From Saccharibacillus nicotianae (GTDB taxonomy: Bacteria > Bacillota > Bacilli > Paenibacillales > Paenibacillaceae): a stretch of DNA of 64,000 nt. Below the pieces are notes generated by a model. That model saw only the letters and a program-made list of their open reading frames with translations, searched no databases and was not told where the DNA came from. A program made the position numbers and the translations under genes. Every line of letters starts with the position of its first letter. The stretch's first letter is position 1. The stretch spans positions 310,001-374,000 of the forward strand of contig NZ_JBHUGF010000011.1 of the NCBI RefSeq assembly GCF_042681745.1. Reading direction: 5' to 3'. This document shows, piece by piece, positions 42,286 through 51,204 of this stretch.

Positions 42286-44559
42286 TTGCTATCTAAAAAC
42301 TGGTATCGCCGTCTGTTGCTATCGTATTTTCCTATTTTTTTATTAACTGTCTCGATATTAATCTTTTTATCATTTCTAGTCATTAATGAAATTTCACGTC
42401 AAGAAACAGCCAAAGCCGATCGGATATCTACCGGATATATGAAAGATACATTAGAACGATCGGTAAGTGAAGTTGAACTGGATATATTAAGCGATCTGGA
42501 GACTTCTAATGTCTATCGTTTATTTCTCAATAATGATCAAGCTGATCGTACAGCAGTAACGTATCAGACGATTGATCGCTTGCGGATGTTAGAAAATAAC
42601 AATGAACTGATTGCATCTATTTATATGTACCGGGATGCTGATCAGCAGATTTTAACGTTACATGGGATCAAAGAATTAAGCGCTTTTGCTGATCGTGATT
42701 TTGTGCAAAAAGCTCTAAAAGCACCTGAACAACGTGGTTGGTCAAGTGTACGCTTATTTGCCGAAATGACTAATGACCCCAAGCAACAAGTGATTACGAT
42801 GTACAAACGTGTGCCGTTACCTTTTGGTGATCAAGGATTAGTGGTGATCAATATTAGTGTGTATGCGATGCAACAGACGATTGCATCAATGTTTAATCCA
42901 CAAGTGTCTTTTCTAGAAGTGCATGATGCTTCGGGATTATCGATTTATCCTGCTACAGATATCAGTAATGCAGAACATGGCAAAACGCTGACTACTCTAT
43001 ATTCGGATCGATTGGGATGGACATTTGAAAGTGGGATTCGTGCCGGGCAATTATTTGCATGGGTGTCGGTGATTTCGTACATCTGGATATTGATTGGAAT
43101 ATTCGTCGTAGGTGTGTCGATTGTCTACATTATCTATATTACACGCAAAAATTATAAACCGATTCAAGTGATGATGGAACGAATCGAATCGCTACAATTG
43201 GGCGGTGAATCGACGCGTAAAGATGAATTATCGTTGATTGATCATGCACTGGAAAGTCTGATCGAGCAGACGATCGATTATGAGCAACAGCATCACGAGA
43301 ATCTTCTTATTCGTCGTCGGCGTTTATTTATGAATTGGATTGAAGGCGAACATGCTGAAAGTATGCAACAGGAACTGCGTAATGTACATATTTTCAACGA
43401 GTATATTCATTCTTCGATTCATACCGATTCGTATACTGAAATTCCTTATTATGCAGTGATCGTAGCAGAGATCAAAGACTATGATGCTTTTCGTGAAAAA
43501 GGAAATGTGCAAGAACATAATACGCTCAAATTGGCACTGACTAATGTGTTGCAAGAACTGGTACAGCAAGAAGGATTACAAGGATGGTCTGAGTGGATCA
43601 GCGTGCGTCGTGCCGGTATTATTATTTATGGTATAGATGAAGAAGAACGGCAATGGAATCGGCGCTTATTTGTTTTGGCTGCTAATAGTCGCGAATGGGT
43701 AGAACAGCATTTACAGGTAACGATTACACTGGGTACAGGAGTGACTGTCCACGATATATCACAAGTGCACCAGTCATACGAGTCTGCATTACAATCATTA
43801 GGGTATAGTCTGACCCTCGGCAGAGATGGCATAGTGATGTATAGTGATCTTCCTCAAGGTCGGGAGCAGGAAAGTTATCGTTATTTGCAAAATATCGCTG
43901 ATCTGGTCAAAGCATTTCGTCTGACTCAAGAGGTGTGGCGAGATCATCTCAAGCAAATGTTAGATCGGGCAGAAAGTGAACCATTGCGTGATGAAAGTAT
44001 TCGTTCACTGGTGTTATCGCTTTTACAAATGTTAAGTCGCGAATTGGAAGGCATGTCTGAACCACTGGATCTTTTGCTAACTGGAGATACTGCTAATGCG
44101 ACAATAGAATCGATTGCAGAAGCGGAAACGATTGAAGACGTATACCATGTATTGCATCACTATTTGGATCAGGTCTATGCTCATTATATCGAAGTCGGAG
44201 AATCGACCAATTATCATGCACTAATCGGTGAAATGAAATCGTATATCGAGGATCATTTTGCCAATCCCGATTTATCACTGAATCATTTGAGTGAACGATT
44301 TAATGTTACACCCAAGCATGTGAGCCATTTATTCAAAGCAGAATTAGATATCAAATTTATCGATTTTCTAGTACAGCTTCGCTTGCGTCGTGCAGAAGAA
44401 TTATTATCTTCTACAGAAGATACGATTCAGAATATCGCGATTCAGGTCGGATATGCGAACTCTATTACATTTGGACGTGTATTCAAGCGCATTATTGGCG
44501 TTACACCCGGCGACTATCGTAAGCTCAAAATGAAACCTGCTGCTTACGAGTCCAAGTAG
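42286..44559 (+). CDS. Membrane-anchored AraC-type regulator
   Basis: This 757-residue transcription factor has two membrane segments (about 10-35 and 255-285) enclosing an extracellular Cache-like sensor domain, a cytosolic linker of about 370 residues, and a C-terminal AraC DNA-binding domain (last 100 residues: LSLNHLSERFNVTPKHVSHL and IQNIAIQVGYANSITFGRVF). There is no histidine kinase or receiver domain. The best start is the TTG at 42286, seven bases after AAGGGGGAG. A TTG at 42250 has no site. It heads the large carbohydrate locus and is the likely activator of the genes that follow. Confidence 0.9.
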   Translation: MLSKNWYRRLLLSYFPIFLLTVSILIFLSFLVINEISRQETAKADRISTGYMKDTLERSVSEVELDILSDLETSNVYRLFLNNDQADRTAVTYQTIDRLRMLENNNELIASIYMYRDADQQILTLHGIKELSAFADRDFVQKALKAPEQRGWSSVRLFAEMTNDPKQQVITMYKRVPLPFGDQGLVVINISVYAMQQTIASMFNPQVSFLEVHDASGLSIYPATDISNAEHGKTLTTLYSDRLGWTFESGIRAGQLFAWVSVISYIWILIGIFVVGVSIVYIIYITRKNYKPIQVMMERIESLQLGGESTRKDELSLIDHALESLIEQTIDYEQQHHENLLIRRRRLFMNWIEGEHAESMQQELRNVHIFNEYIHSSIHTDSYTEIPYYAVIVAEIKDYDAFREKGNVQEHNTLKLALTNVLQELVQQEGLQGWSEWISVRRAGIIIYGIDEEERQWNRRLFVLAANSREWVEQHLQVTITLGTGVTVHDISQVHQSYESALQSLGYSLTLGRDGIVMYSDLPQGREQESYRYLQNIADLVKAFRLTQEVWRDHLKQMLDRAESEPLRDESIRSLVLSLLQMLSRELEGMSEPLDLLLTGDTANATIESIAEAETIEDVYHVLHHYLDQVYAHYIEVGESTNYHALIGEMKSYIEDHFANPDLSLNHLSERFNVTPKHVSHLFKAELDIKFIDFLVQLRLRRAEELLSSTEDTIQNIAIQVGYANSITFGRVFKRIIGVTPGDYRKLKMKPAAYESK

Positions 44560-44615
44560 TGTCACTTTTTACTAGCCAGCATCAGATGTACCGCAATAAA
44601 TAGCATCTACAAGTA

Positions 44616-44643
44616 TGTCGCTTTTTTGAAGTAAAGCTGTCGC
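44616..44643 (+). promoter_or_regulatory. AraC-type direct-repeat site A
   Basis: TGTCGC occurs at 44616 and 44638, 22 bp apart, about 110 bases before the dehydrogenase gene. The first copy lies in TATGTCGCTTTTTT, which is repeated exactly upstream of the next dehydrogenase (45904). Confidence 0.5.
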
Positions 44644-44728
44644 AATCTTGTTGTATGATTTGAATACTGACATGTTAAAATGACTTCAAGTTACACGAAA
44701 TGACTAGCGTATACGGAGGGCAAAACAC

Positions 44729-45811
44729 ATGGAACAGATCATTAATGTAGGTATTATCGGATGTGGTGGAATCGCACAAGGAAAACATTTACCATCACTA
44801 GCGAATCTCGATTATGTTAATGTGGTAGCATTTTGCGATATTATTCCTGAAAAAGCACAAGCACTTGCTGAACAATACGGTACAGCAGATGCGCAGGTTT
44901 ATGAAGATTATCGTGAAGTGCTTCAGCGCGATGATATTCAAGTGATTCATGTCTGTACACCGAATGATGCTCATGCTGAAATTGCGATCGCTGCGATGGA
45001 AGCAGGCAAACATGTAATGAGCGAAAAGCCGATGGCCAAAAAAGCGGCAGATGCTCGCAAAATGTTAGAGGTCTCCAAAGCAACAGGTAAAAAGTTAACG
45101 GTAGGTTACAATAACCGCTACCGTCCAGATAGCTTAATGTTGAAGCAATTATGTGAGCGTGGCGATCTTGGAGAAGTGTATCATGCCAAAGCTCATGCTG
45201 TTCGCCGCCGCGCTGTACCTACATGGGGCGTATTTCTAGATGGAGACAAGCAAGGTGGAGGGCCATTGATCGATATCGGAACCCATGCACTGGATCTCAC
45301 CCTCTGGATGCTTAACAATTATGAAGTACATTCTGTGACCGGATCGGTCTATCATAAATTATCTCAGACACCGAATGCTGCCAATGCATGGGGACCGTGG
45401 GACCCTGAAAAGTTCAAAGTGGAAGATTCAGCATTTGGATTTATTACGATGAAAAACGGTGCTACGATATCGATTGACGCCAGTTGGGCACTTAATGTGC
45501 GTCATCCTGATGAAGCAAAATGTACACTGTGCGGAACCAAAGCAGGTGCAGATATGAACGATGGGCTGCATATCAATGGAGAAGATTTGGGCAATTTATA
45601 CGTCAAAGAACTGCAATTAAGCGGTAGTGGTGTAGCCTTTTACAGTTCAGATCATGATGAGAAGCCTGAATTTATGGAGATGCGTCTGTGGATGGAAGCG
45701 ATTATTAATGATACAGAACCGGTAGTTACACCAGAGCAAGCTTTGGTGGTATCCGAGATACTAGAAGCGATCTATACATCTGCGGAGACAGGGCAAACGG
45801 TTTATTTCTAA
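44729..45811 (+). CDS. Gfo/Idh/MocA-type sugar dehydrogenase
   Basis: This 360-residue enzyme has the classical family signature: GIIGCGGIAQGKH for NAD(P) binding, Lys in MSEKPMAKKA, and GGGPLIDIGTHALDLTLW in the substrate domain. Such enzymes oxidise hexoses, cyclitols or glycosides at a ring hydroxyl. GGAGGG precedes the ATG. It has its own promoter region, with an AraC-type site, and its own terminator, so it is a separate transcription unit within the locus. The substrate is unknown. Confidence 0.93.
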   Translation: MEQIINVGIIGCGGIAQGKHLPSLANLDYVNVVAFCDIIPEKAQALAEQYGTADAQVYEDYREVLQRDDIQVIHVCTPNDAHAEIAIAAMEAGKHVMSEKPMAKKAADARKMLEVSKATGKKLTVGYNNRYRPDSLMLKQLCERGDLGEVYHAKAHAVRRRAVPTWGVFLDGDKQGGGPLIDIGTHALDLTLWMLNNYEVHSVTGSVYHKLSQTPNAANAWGPWDPEKFKVEDSAFGFITMKNGATISIDASWALNVRHPDEAKCTLCGTKAGADMNDGLHINGEDLGNLYVKELQLSGSGVAFYSSDHDEKPEFMEMRLWMEAIINDTEPVVTPEQALVVSEILEAIYTSAETGQTVYF

Positions 45812-45845
45812 TCTTGTAGCATAATCATCGAATTTTATATTACCC

Positions 45846-45882
45846 AAAAAGTGATTCCACTTCAGGAGTCACTTTTTATTTT
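45846..45882 (+). terminator. Rho-independent terminator
   Basis: AAAAAGTGA and TCC pair with GGA and TCACTTTTT, with one mismatch, followed by a T-rich tract. Confidence 0.8.
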
Positions 45883-45905
45883 GCAATCTTTTCCAATTTA
45901 TAATA

Positions 45906-45933
45906 TGTCGCTTTTTTATAGTGAGCATGTCAT
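45906..45933 (+). promoter_or_regulatory. AraC-type direct-repeat site B
   Basis: TGTCGC (45906) and TGTCAT (45928) are 22 bp apart. The 28-base element matches site A at about 22 of 28 positions. Two more TGTC copies lie at 45972 and 45983, closer to the gene. Confidence 0.5.
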
Positions 45934-46028
45934 CTTAATTCATTTTAAAGATTATCTAAAATATGATATTTTGTCGGTAGAGTGTCACTATTTTAAAGTA
46001 CAATTATTATACAGTGGGAGTGAAAATC

Positions 46029-47000
46029 ATGATCAAAGTAGCAATATTAAGTTATTGGCATGTACACGCACAGGATTACACGAATGATACGTTACATCAT
46101 CCAGATACCGAAGTAGTCGCAGTATGGGACGAGATTCCTGCACGCGGTCAGAAAAAAGCAGCAGAACTCGGCGTTCCTTTTTACGAAGACTTGCATGAAC
46201 TGTTTGCCAATCCTGATATTGATGGTGTAGTGATCACCACTCCTACTGTTATGCATCGTGATGTAATGATTCATGCAGCCGAAGCAGGCAAACATATCTT
46301 TACCGAAAAAGTAATCGCTCCAACGAATGACGAAGTGGAGCAAATTATTGAAGCAGTCAACAAACATAACGTGACATTAACTGTATCTTTACCACGCTTA
46401 AATGCAGGCTATACGCTGGCAATTCAGCAATTATTAGCAGATAAAGTATTAGGCGAATTAACATTGGTACGTACCCGTCTATCTCATGATGGAGCTACAC
46501 AGGGCTGGTTACCGGATCACTTTTTTGGCAAACAAGAATGTGGTGGCGGCGCACTGATTGATCTAGGTTGTCATCCTGTTTATCTAGCCCGTCTATTTAT
46601 GGGAATGCCTGAAAGTGTATCTGCCAATTATGGTTATGTAACAGGCAAAGAAGTAGAAGATAATGCAGTCACCACTTTCCGTTACAGTAATGGTGGAGTT
46701 GGTATTGTCGAAGCTGGATTTGTGAATAAATTTTCGCCATTTGTGATTGAAGTGCATGGGACGCTTGGCAGTGTATTGTACAGCACACATGATGAAAAAT
46801 TATGGTTGCGTGCAGGAGATGATACAGCATGGCAAGAAGTGACTATACCAGCAGATCGGGAGACTGCTTTCCAGCAATGGGTAGCACATATTCAAAATGG
46901 CACCAAAGCTACAGAAAATATCGGACTCGCAATAGATCTTACACGTCTGGTGCAAGCATCTAATCAATCGGCTGCGGAAGATCGTCCGGTAAGCTTGTAA
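46029..47000 (+). CDS. Gfo/Idh/MocA-type oxidoreductase, atypical
   Basis: This 323-residue family member has a complete C-terminal domain (GGGALIDLGCHPVYLARLF). The N-terminal loop reads ILSYWHVHAQDY instead of the glycine-rich GxGxxG, and the catalytic EKP is changed to TEKVIAPT. The same two kinds of change occur in the gene at 26214, suggesting a common subfamily. The ATG at 46029 is eight bases from GGGAG; GTG codons at 46014 and 46020 are too close to or inside that site. It is followed by an AraC gene and another dehydrogenase on the same strand, probably in one operon. Confidence 0.9.
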   Translation: MIKVAILSYWHVHAQDYTNDTLHHPDTEVVAVWDEIPARGQKKAAELGVPFYEDLHELFANPDIDGVVITTPTVMHRDVMIHAAEAGKHIFTEKVIAPTNDEVEQIIEAVNKHNVTLTVSLPRLNAGYTLAIQQLLADKVLGELTLVRTRLSHDGATQGWLPDHFFGKQECGGGALIDLGCHPVYLARLFMGMPESVSANYGYVTGKEVEDNAVTTFRYSNGGVGIVEAGFVNKFSPFVIEVHGTLGSVLYSTHDEKLWLRAGDDTAWQEVTIPADRETAFQQWVAHIQNGTKATENIGLAIDLTRLVQASNQSAAEDRPVSL

Positions 47001-47058
47001 GCAGACATTAACGTATACCAATGTACTCTTATCTCTGATAGAAGAAAGGACGAAGATC

Positions 47059-48054
47059 ATGATCAAAAATGAACGATTCGTCCCGTTACAACCGATGCGT
47101 GAAAAACCATTTTTGCTCGAAAAGCTAGATTTGAAGTTTCGCTGGGGCAATTATGGTTTTCGAGTATTACGTTTTCATTTAAATTCATTTGCACCTGGAG
47201 CCAAGATTGGATTTCACAAACATTCTGAATTTGAATTTCATTTTGTCGCTTCTGGCAAAGGCAGTGTCGTGCTGGAAGATCAGACGTATTTTTTACAAGA
47301 AGGCATGTTTTATTTGACAGGGCCTGATGTGCTTCATGCGCAAGAAATGGATCGATATGATCCACTAGAAGAATTATGTCTACATCTGGAAATCGTTCCG
47401 TTAACAACTGATTCGTTAGTAGAACAGGTGGACAATGATAAGGGTAAAGCTTCTGAAATACCTGCCGATTGGGGTAGAGAGCAAGAAATTTCGGAAGCCG
47501 AGCAATGTGTGCGTCAATTGTATGATTTGCCTGCTCGTCCGATGATGGATCGCAGACAAACGATGTCGCATTTTTATCGTGCGTATGATGCGATTGTGAA
47601 CCATGAATCAGGTGTGTATGAGACGATCCGGCAGTGCATTATTCAGATTATGTTATTAACAGCCCATACATCGGATCAGGAAAAGCAACAGTGGTTAACA
47701 TTACCGCACCGGGAAGCGTCAGAAGTTCATTTTCAGATGGCATGTCAGTTTATACGGGATAACTATATGTTTCCGATAGCACTGGAAGAAGTGGCAACTA
47801 CTGTTGGTATTAGCAAACGTCAATTACAACGTGTTTTTCAAAAGTATACATCGGCTACATTTACAGCTTATCTGGAAGAAGTTCGATTAAATCATATTTG
47901 TACAGAACTTCGGATCGGGAACAAAACAGTGGAGCATATTGCTCTAGATAATGGATTTGAAAATGTGAATTATCTGTATCTAGTGTTCAAAAAAAGATAC
48001 GGAATGACTCCACGTTCGTTCAAAGAACAAGCGCAACAACTGATTAACGAATAA
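47059..48054 (+). CDS. AraC family regulator with cupin sensor
   Basis: This 331-residue regulator has an N-terminal cupin-like domain (HKHSEFEFHFVASGKGSVVL, the YFLQEGMFYLTGPDVLHA strand) and a C-terminal AraC DNA-binding domain (IALEEVATTVGISKRQLQRVF and TVEHIALDNGFENVNYLYLVF). It lies between two dehydrogenase genes and probably regulates them or the transporter operon downstream in response to a sugar. AAAGGA precedes the ATG at 47059. Another regulator of the same architecture governs the minus-strand sugar operon at 25273-29422. Confidence 0.9.
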   Translation: MIKNERFVPLQPMREKPFLLEKLDLKFRWGNYGFRVLRFHLNSFAPGAKIGFHKHSEFEFHFVASGKGSVVLEDQTYFLQEGMFYLTGPDVLHAQEMDRYDPLEELCLHLEIVPLTTDSLVEQVDNDKGKASEIPADWGREQEISEAEQCVRQLYDLPARPMMDRRQTMSHFYRAYDAIVNHESGVYETIRQCIIQIMLLTAHTSDQEKQQWLTLPHREASEVHFQMACQFIRDNYMFPIALEEVATTVGISKRQLQRVFQKYTSATFTAYLEEVRLNHICTELRIGNKTVEHIALDNGFENVNYLYLVFKKRYGMTPRSFKEQAQQLINE

Positions 48055-48130
48055 AACAGTAGGGTCTATCGTCAACATGTCTATCACCACCAAGCCACAG
48101 CAAAATACTTGATCAGGAGCTGAATAGCAA

Positions 48131-49210
48131 ATGACCTCTAAAATCCGTATAGGTATTATCGGCAGTGGCGGTATTGCACGTATGCATGTCAATGCGTATC
48201 GTCAGATGGAAAATGTAGAAATTGTAGGTGTAGCAGATATTGTGCCGGATCGAGCCAGTCAATTTATCGCTACCCATCACTTGAATCATGCACACGCTTA
48301 CGAAGATCATCTGGTACTACTGGAACAGGAATTAGATGGTGTTAGTATTTGTACACCTAATGTATCGCATTATCAGACAACGATCGATGCTCTTGCCGCC
48401 GGTAAAAATGTATTGCTTGAAAAGCCGATGTCTGTGACATTGCAAGAATCGGTTGAAATGGTAGAGATGTCGAAAAAATCTGGAAAAATGTTATCGATCG
48501 GTTTCCAGCCACGATATGATCCAAATATGCAATTTATTCGCAATTATATTCAAGACGGCAATCTAGGCAAAATCTATTATGTTGAAGTCGGCGGTGGGCG
48601 GCGTAGAGGAATGCCACAGGGTACATTTATCCGCAAAGAATTAGCAGGAGCAGGTGCACTTGCCGATATTGGTTGTTATTCGCTTGATCTAGCTCTTCAT
48701 ACACTAGGGCATCCGAAGCCATTAACCGTATCTGCTACAGTATCTAATCATTTTGGAACCAATCCCAAGTATCATCCTGAAGCCGAAAGTTTCAATGTAG
48801 AAGATTTTGGAGCAGCACTGATTCGTTTGGAAGGCGGTATTACGCTTCAATTCAAAACCGCTTGGGCGATGCATATGGATACATTAGGTGCGACCCGTTT
48901 CCTCGGAACCGATGCCGGTATGAAAATCACGCCTTATGGCGAAGGGCCGTGGTCAGGTGTATGGGATGGTGGTGTCGGTACGATTACCAAGTATCATGAT
49001 ATTGGTGGTCGCTTAACCCATACTCCAATTCCTTGCGTACGTTCTGATCTGAATTTATTTGATGAAAAAGTAAAAGATTTCGTCAACGCTGTAGCGAACG
49101 GATTACCTGCTCCGATCTCTGGCGAACAGATTATTTTGAATCAAGCGATTATTGATGGTATTTTCCGTTCTTCAGAACTTGGCAAAGAAGTCGATATTGT
49201 ATTGCCGTAA
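48131..49210 (+). CDS. Gfo/Idh/MocA-type sugar dehydrogenase
   Basis: This 359-residue enzyme has a normal GIIGSGGIARMHV nucleotide loop and EKP motif (LLEKPMSVTLQ). The substrate-domain motif reads GAGALADIGCYSLDLAL, with Tyr where many members have His, as in the xylose-dehydrogenase and glucose-fructose oxidoreductase branch. Possible substrates are aldoses or glycosides. A GGAGCTGA site precedes the ATG. A strong terminator at 49267-49318 closes the group of three genes from 46029. Confidence 0.92.
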   Translation: MTSKIRIGIIGSGGIARMHVNAYRQMENVEIVGVADIVPDRASQFIATHHLNHAHAYEDHLVLLEQELDGVSICTPNVSHYQTTIDALAAGKNVLLEKPMSVTLQESVEMVEMSKKSGKMLSIGFQPRYDPNMQFIRNYIQDGNLGKIYYVEVGGGRRRGMPQGTFIRKELAGAGALADIGCYSLDLALHTLGHPKPLTVSATVSNHFGTNPKYHPEAESFNVEDFGAALIRLEGGITLQFKTAWAMHMDTLGATRFLGTDAGMKITPYGEGPWSGVWDGGVGTITKYHDIGGRLTHTPIPCVRSDLNLFDEKVKDFVNAVANGLPAPISGEQIILNQAIIDGIFRSSELGKEVDIVLP

Positions 49211-49266
49211 GCGCTTGGCAATATAAGCGGCTACCCAAGTGCAAGAATATAAGCTAATCATTCCAC

Positions 49267-49319
49267 AAAGAATCTTTCGATTATTCGATCACGATCGAGT
49301 AGGAAAGGTTCTTTTTTAT
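49267..49319 (+). terminator. Rho-independent terminator
   Basis: AAGAATCTTTC pairs with GAAAGGTTCTT (one G-U pair), enclosing a CGATC/GATCG stem and followed by six T. Confidence 0.88.
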
Positions 49320-49378
49320 GGCTTTTTTTAAATTACACAGAGAGATTTGCGTTAATTTAACTAACACCAACCTGCATA

Positions 49379-49476
49379 CGGAAAATGGTTGATCATCGGA
49401 ATATAGTTGGTATTCAAAATGATACCGTTTTCATTGATAAAGTTTATACTCGGAAAATAGTTGATTGTCTGAATAT
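49379..49476 (+). repeat. Two 26-bp direct repeats in ABC operon promoter region
   Basis: A 26-base element beginning CGGAAAATnGTTGAT and ending TCnGAATAT occurs at 49379-49404 and 49451-49476, 72 bp apart, with 22 of 26 positions identical. It lies 115-210 bases before the solute-binding protein gene and flanks a cre site. It is probably the binding site of a locus-specific activator. Confidence 0.65.
49420..49434 (-). promoter_or_regulatory. CcpA cre site, full consensus match
   Basis: On the minus strand ATGAAAACGGTATCA matches the cre consensus WTGNAARCGNWWNCA at all 15 positions. Lying between two copies of the activator-like repeat, it should impose carbon catabolite repression on the transporter operon. 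Confidence 0.75.
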
Positions 49477-49590
49477 CGCTATAAATGCCATACTGGGAAC
49501 ATCCCAAAAGGTGAACATGATAATTATGCTGACTTTTTTGTACAAAGAGAAACGTTCTGAGGGAGCAAAGCTGACAAAGGGGTTGAGAAG

Positions 49591-51204
49591 ATGAAAAAAG
49601 ATCCAAATCGAAAAATGGGCACACGTGTAACCAGTTCTATGTTAGCAATAGTGTTAGCAGGCATTACCATTTTGGCGGGATGTTCTTCCAATGAAAGTAG
49701 CAGCGGTGCCACAAGTGAAGACGGAAGTTCTATTTTAAAAGTAGAAGTTTTTGATCGTGGTAATTCTCCATCTGGTTATACCATCAGTAATAACTATATG
49801 ACCAAGTTAGTCGATGAACGTTTTGGCACACCTAATAAAATTGATGTGCAATATGTACCGGTTCCTCGTTCGGATGAATTGCAGAAGTTGAACGTCTTAA
49901 TGGCAAGCGGTGGCGATGTACCGGATATCGTATTTACTTACGATCAAGGGACATTTAATCGGTATGCCGAACAAGGCGGTCTGACTGATCTGACAGATTT
50001 GCTCAATCAATACGGCCCTAATCTCAAAAAGTTTTTAGGCGATGACACACTGGCTTACGGACAAATCGAAGGCAAACAATTTGCGATTCCAGGCAAACGA
50101 TCTGTACTTGGTAAATATGCTTCGTATATCCGTCAAGATTGGTTAGATGAACTGAAATTACCGATGCCACAGACAACTGATGAGCTATACACCACACTCA
50201 AAGCGTTTCAAGAAAAAGACCCGGGTAAAGTGGGTAGCGGTCTGATTCCTTTTGGTATGACGATTGCGCCTGCTCAATATGATCCATTGTTATGGTCTTT
50301 TGTTCAACAACCGTTAAGTGATGAGCAAAAATATACATTAACGCAAAAGTTAGGTTCCAGTGATTATCCTACATTATTGCCAGGCTTCAAAGAAGGTCTG
50401 CAATTTATGAACAAATTGTATAACGAAAAACTAATCAGTACCGACTTTGGTCTGGACGAAGATAAAAAGCAATTATGGCAAGATGTGCAAAACGGTAAAG
50501 TAGGCTTTTATACCGAAGATGCTGGTGAATTGTATTTCACTTATAACGGAACATACAAAAATCTACAAACCAATGTAAAAGGTGCAGAATTAACGCCTAC
50601 CGATGTATTTACTAATAATGAAGGCAAACATGCCAAACCTGAATATGCATCCAATGGTCTGTACATTATGATCCCCAAATCAAGCGCCAAAGCAGTCGAA
50701 GCAATCAAATATTTAGACTGGATGGCTTCTGGCAAAAACTTATTTGATATGCAAAATGGTGTAGAAGGTGAAAACTATACACTCAAAGACGGCGTTCCTG
50801 TTGCCAAAGAAGATGCGACCGAAGAAGCTACGAATCGCTTGTACAACTACGGCGATATGGCGATTATCGCTAACGGCAAAATTGTAGGCACCGAAGAACA
50901 AAACAACGATGCTTATATTATGCAGACACCGGAAGAATACCAAGCCGCTATGCGTAAATCGGTTGAAATCTCTAATACCGATACGATTCCACCGGTAAAC
51001 TTCACCGTACCGATCAAAGCCGAAGCCAAATACGGTAGTGGATTGCAAGACAAATACAACCAACTGATCGTCAAAGCAACGATGGCTCCAACTGCTCAAT
51101 TCGATACTGTCTACGATTCATTACTCAAAGACTATATGAGTAGCGGCGGTCAAGCGATCCTAGACGAACGTACCAAAGTCTTCCAAGAACAAGGCGCGAA
51201 GTAA
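49591..51204 (+). CDS. Solute-binding lipoprotein (LipO/LplA-like)
   Basis: This 537-residue extracellular substrate-binding protein of a carbohydrate ABC transporter has a lipoprotein signal with lipobox ILAGC (lipidated Cys31), a Ser/Gly-rich linker, then a bilobed binding domain starting near ILKVEVFDRGNSPSG. DVPDIVFTYDQGTFNRYAEQ and YASNGLYIMIPKSS are typical of the long LplA/YtcQ type. It delivers oligosaccharides to the permeases encoded downstream. AAAGGGGTTGAGAAG precedes the ATG. Both a cre site and direct repeats lie upstream, and a G-poor leader and large hairpin separate it from the permease genes. Confidence 0.93.
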   Translation: MKKDPNRKMGTRVTSSMLAIVLAGITILAGCSSNESSSGATSEDGSSILKVEVFDRGNSPSGYTISNNYMTKLVDERFGTPNKIDVQYVPVPRSDELQKLNVLMASGGDVPDIVFTYDQGTFNRYAEQGGLTDLTDLLNQYGPNLKKFLGDDTLAYGQIEGKQFAIPGKRSVLGKYASYIRQDWLDELKLPMPQTTDELYTTLKAFQEKDPGKVGSGLIPFGMTIAPAQYDPLLWSFVQQPLSDEQKYTLTQKLGSSDYPTLLPGFKEGLQFMNKLYNEKLISTDFGLDEDKKQLWQDVQNGKVGFYTEDAGELYFTYNGTYKNLQTNVKGAELTPTDVFTNNEGKHAKPEYASNGLYIMIPKSSAKAVEAIKYLDWMASGKNLFDMQNGVEGENYTLKDGVPVAKEDATEEATNRLYNYGDMAIIANGKIVGTEEQNNDAYIMQTPEEYQAAMRKSVEISNTDTIPPVNFTVPIKAEAKYGSGLQDKYNQLIVKATMAPTAQFDTVYDSLLKDYMSSGGQAILDERTKVFQEQGAK

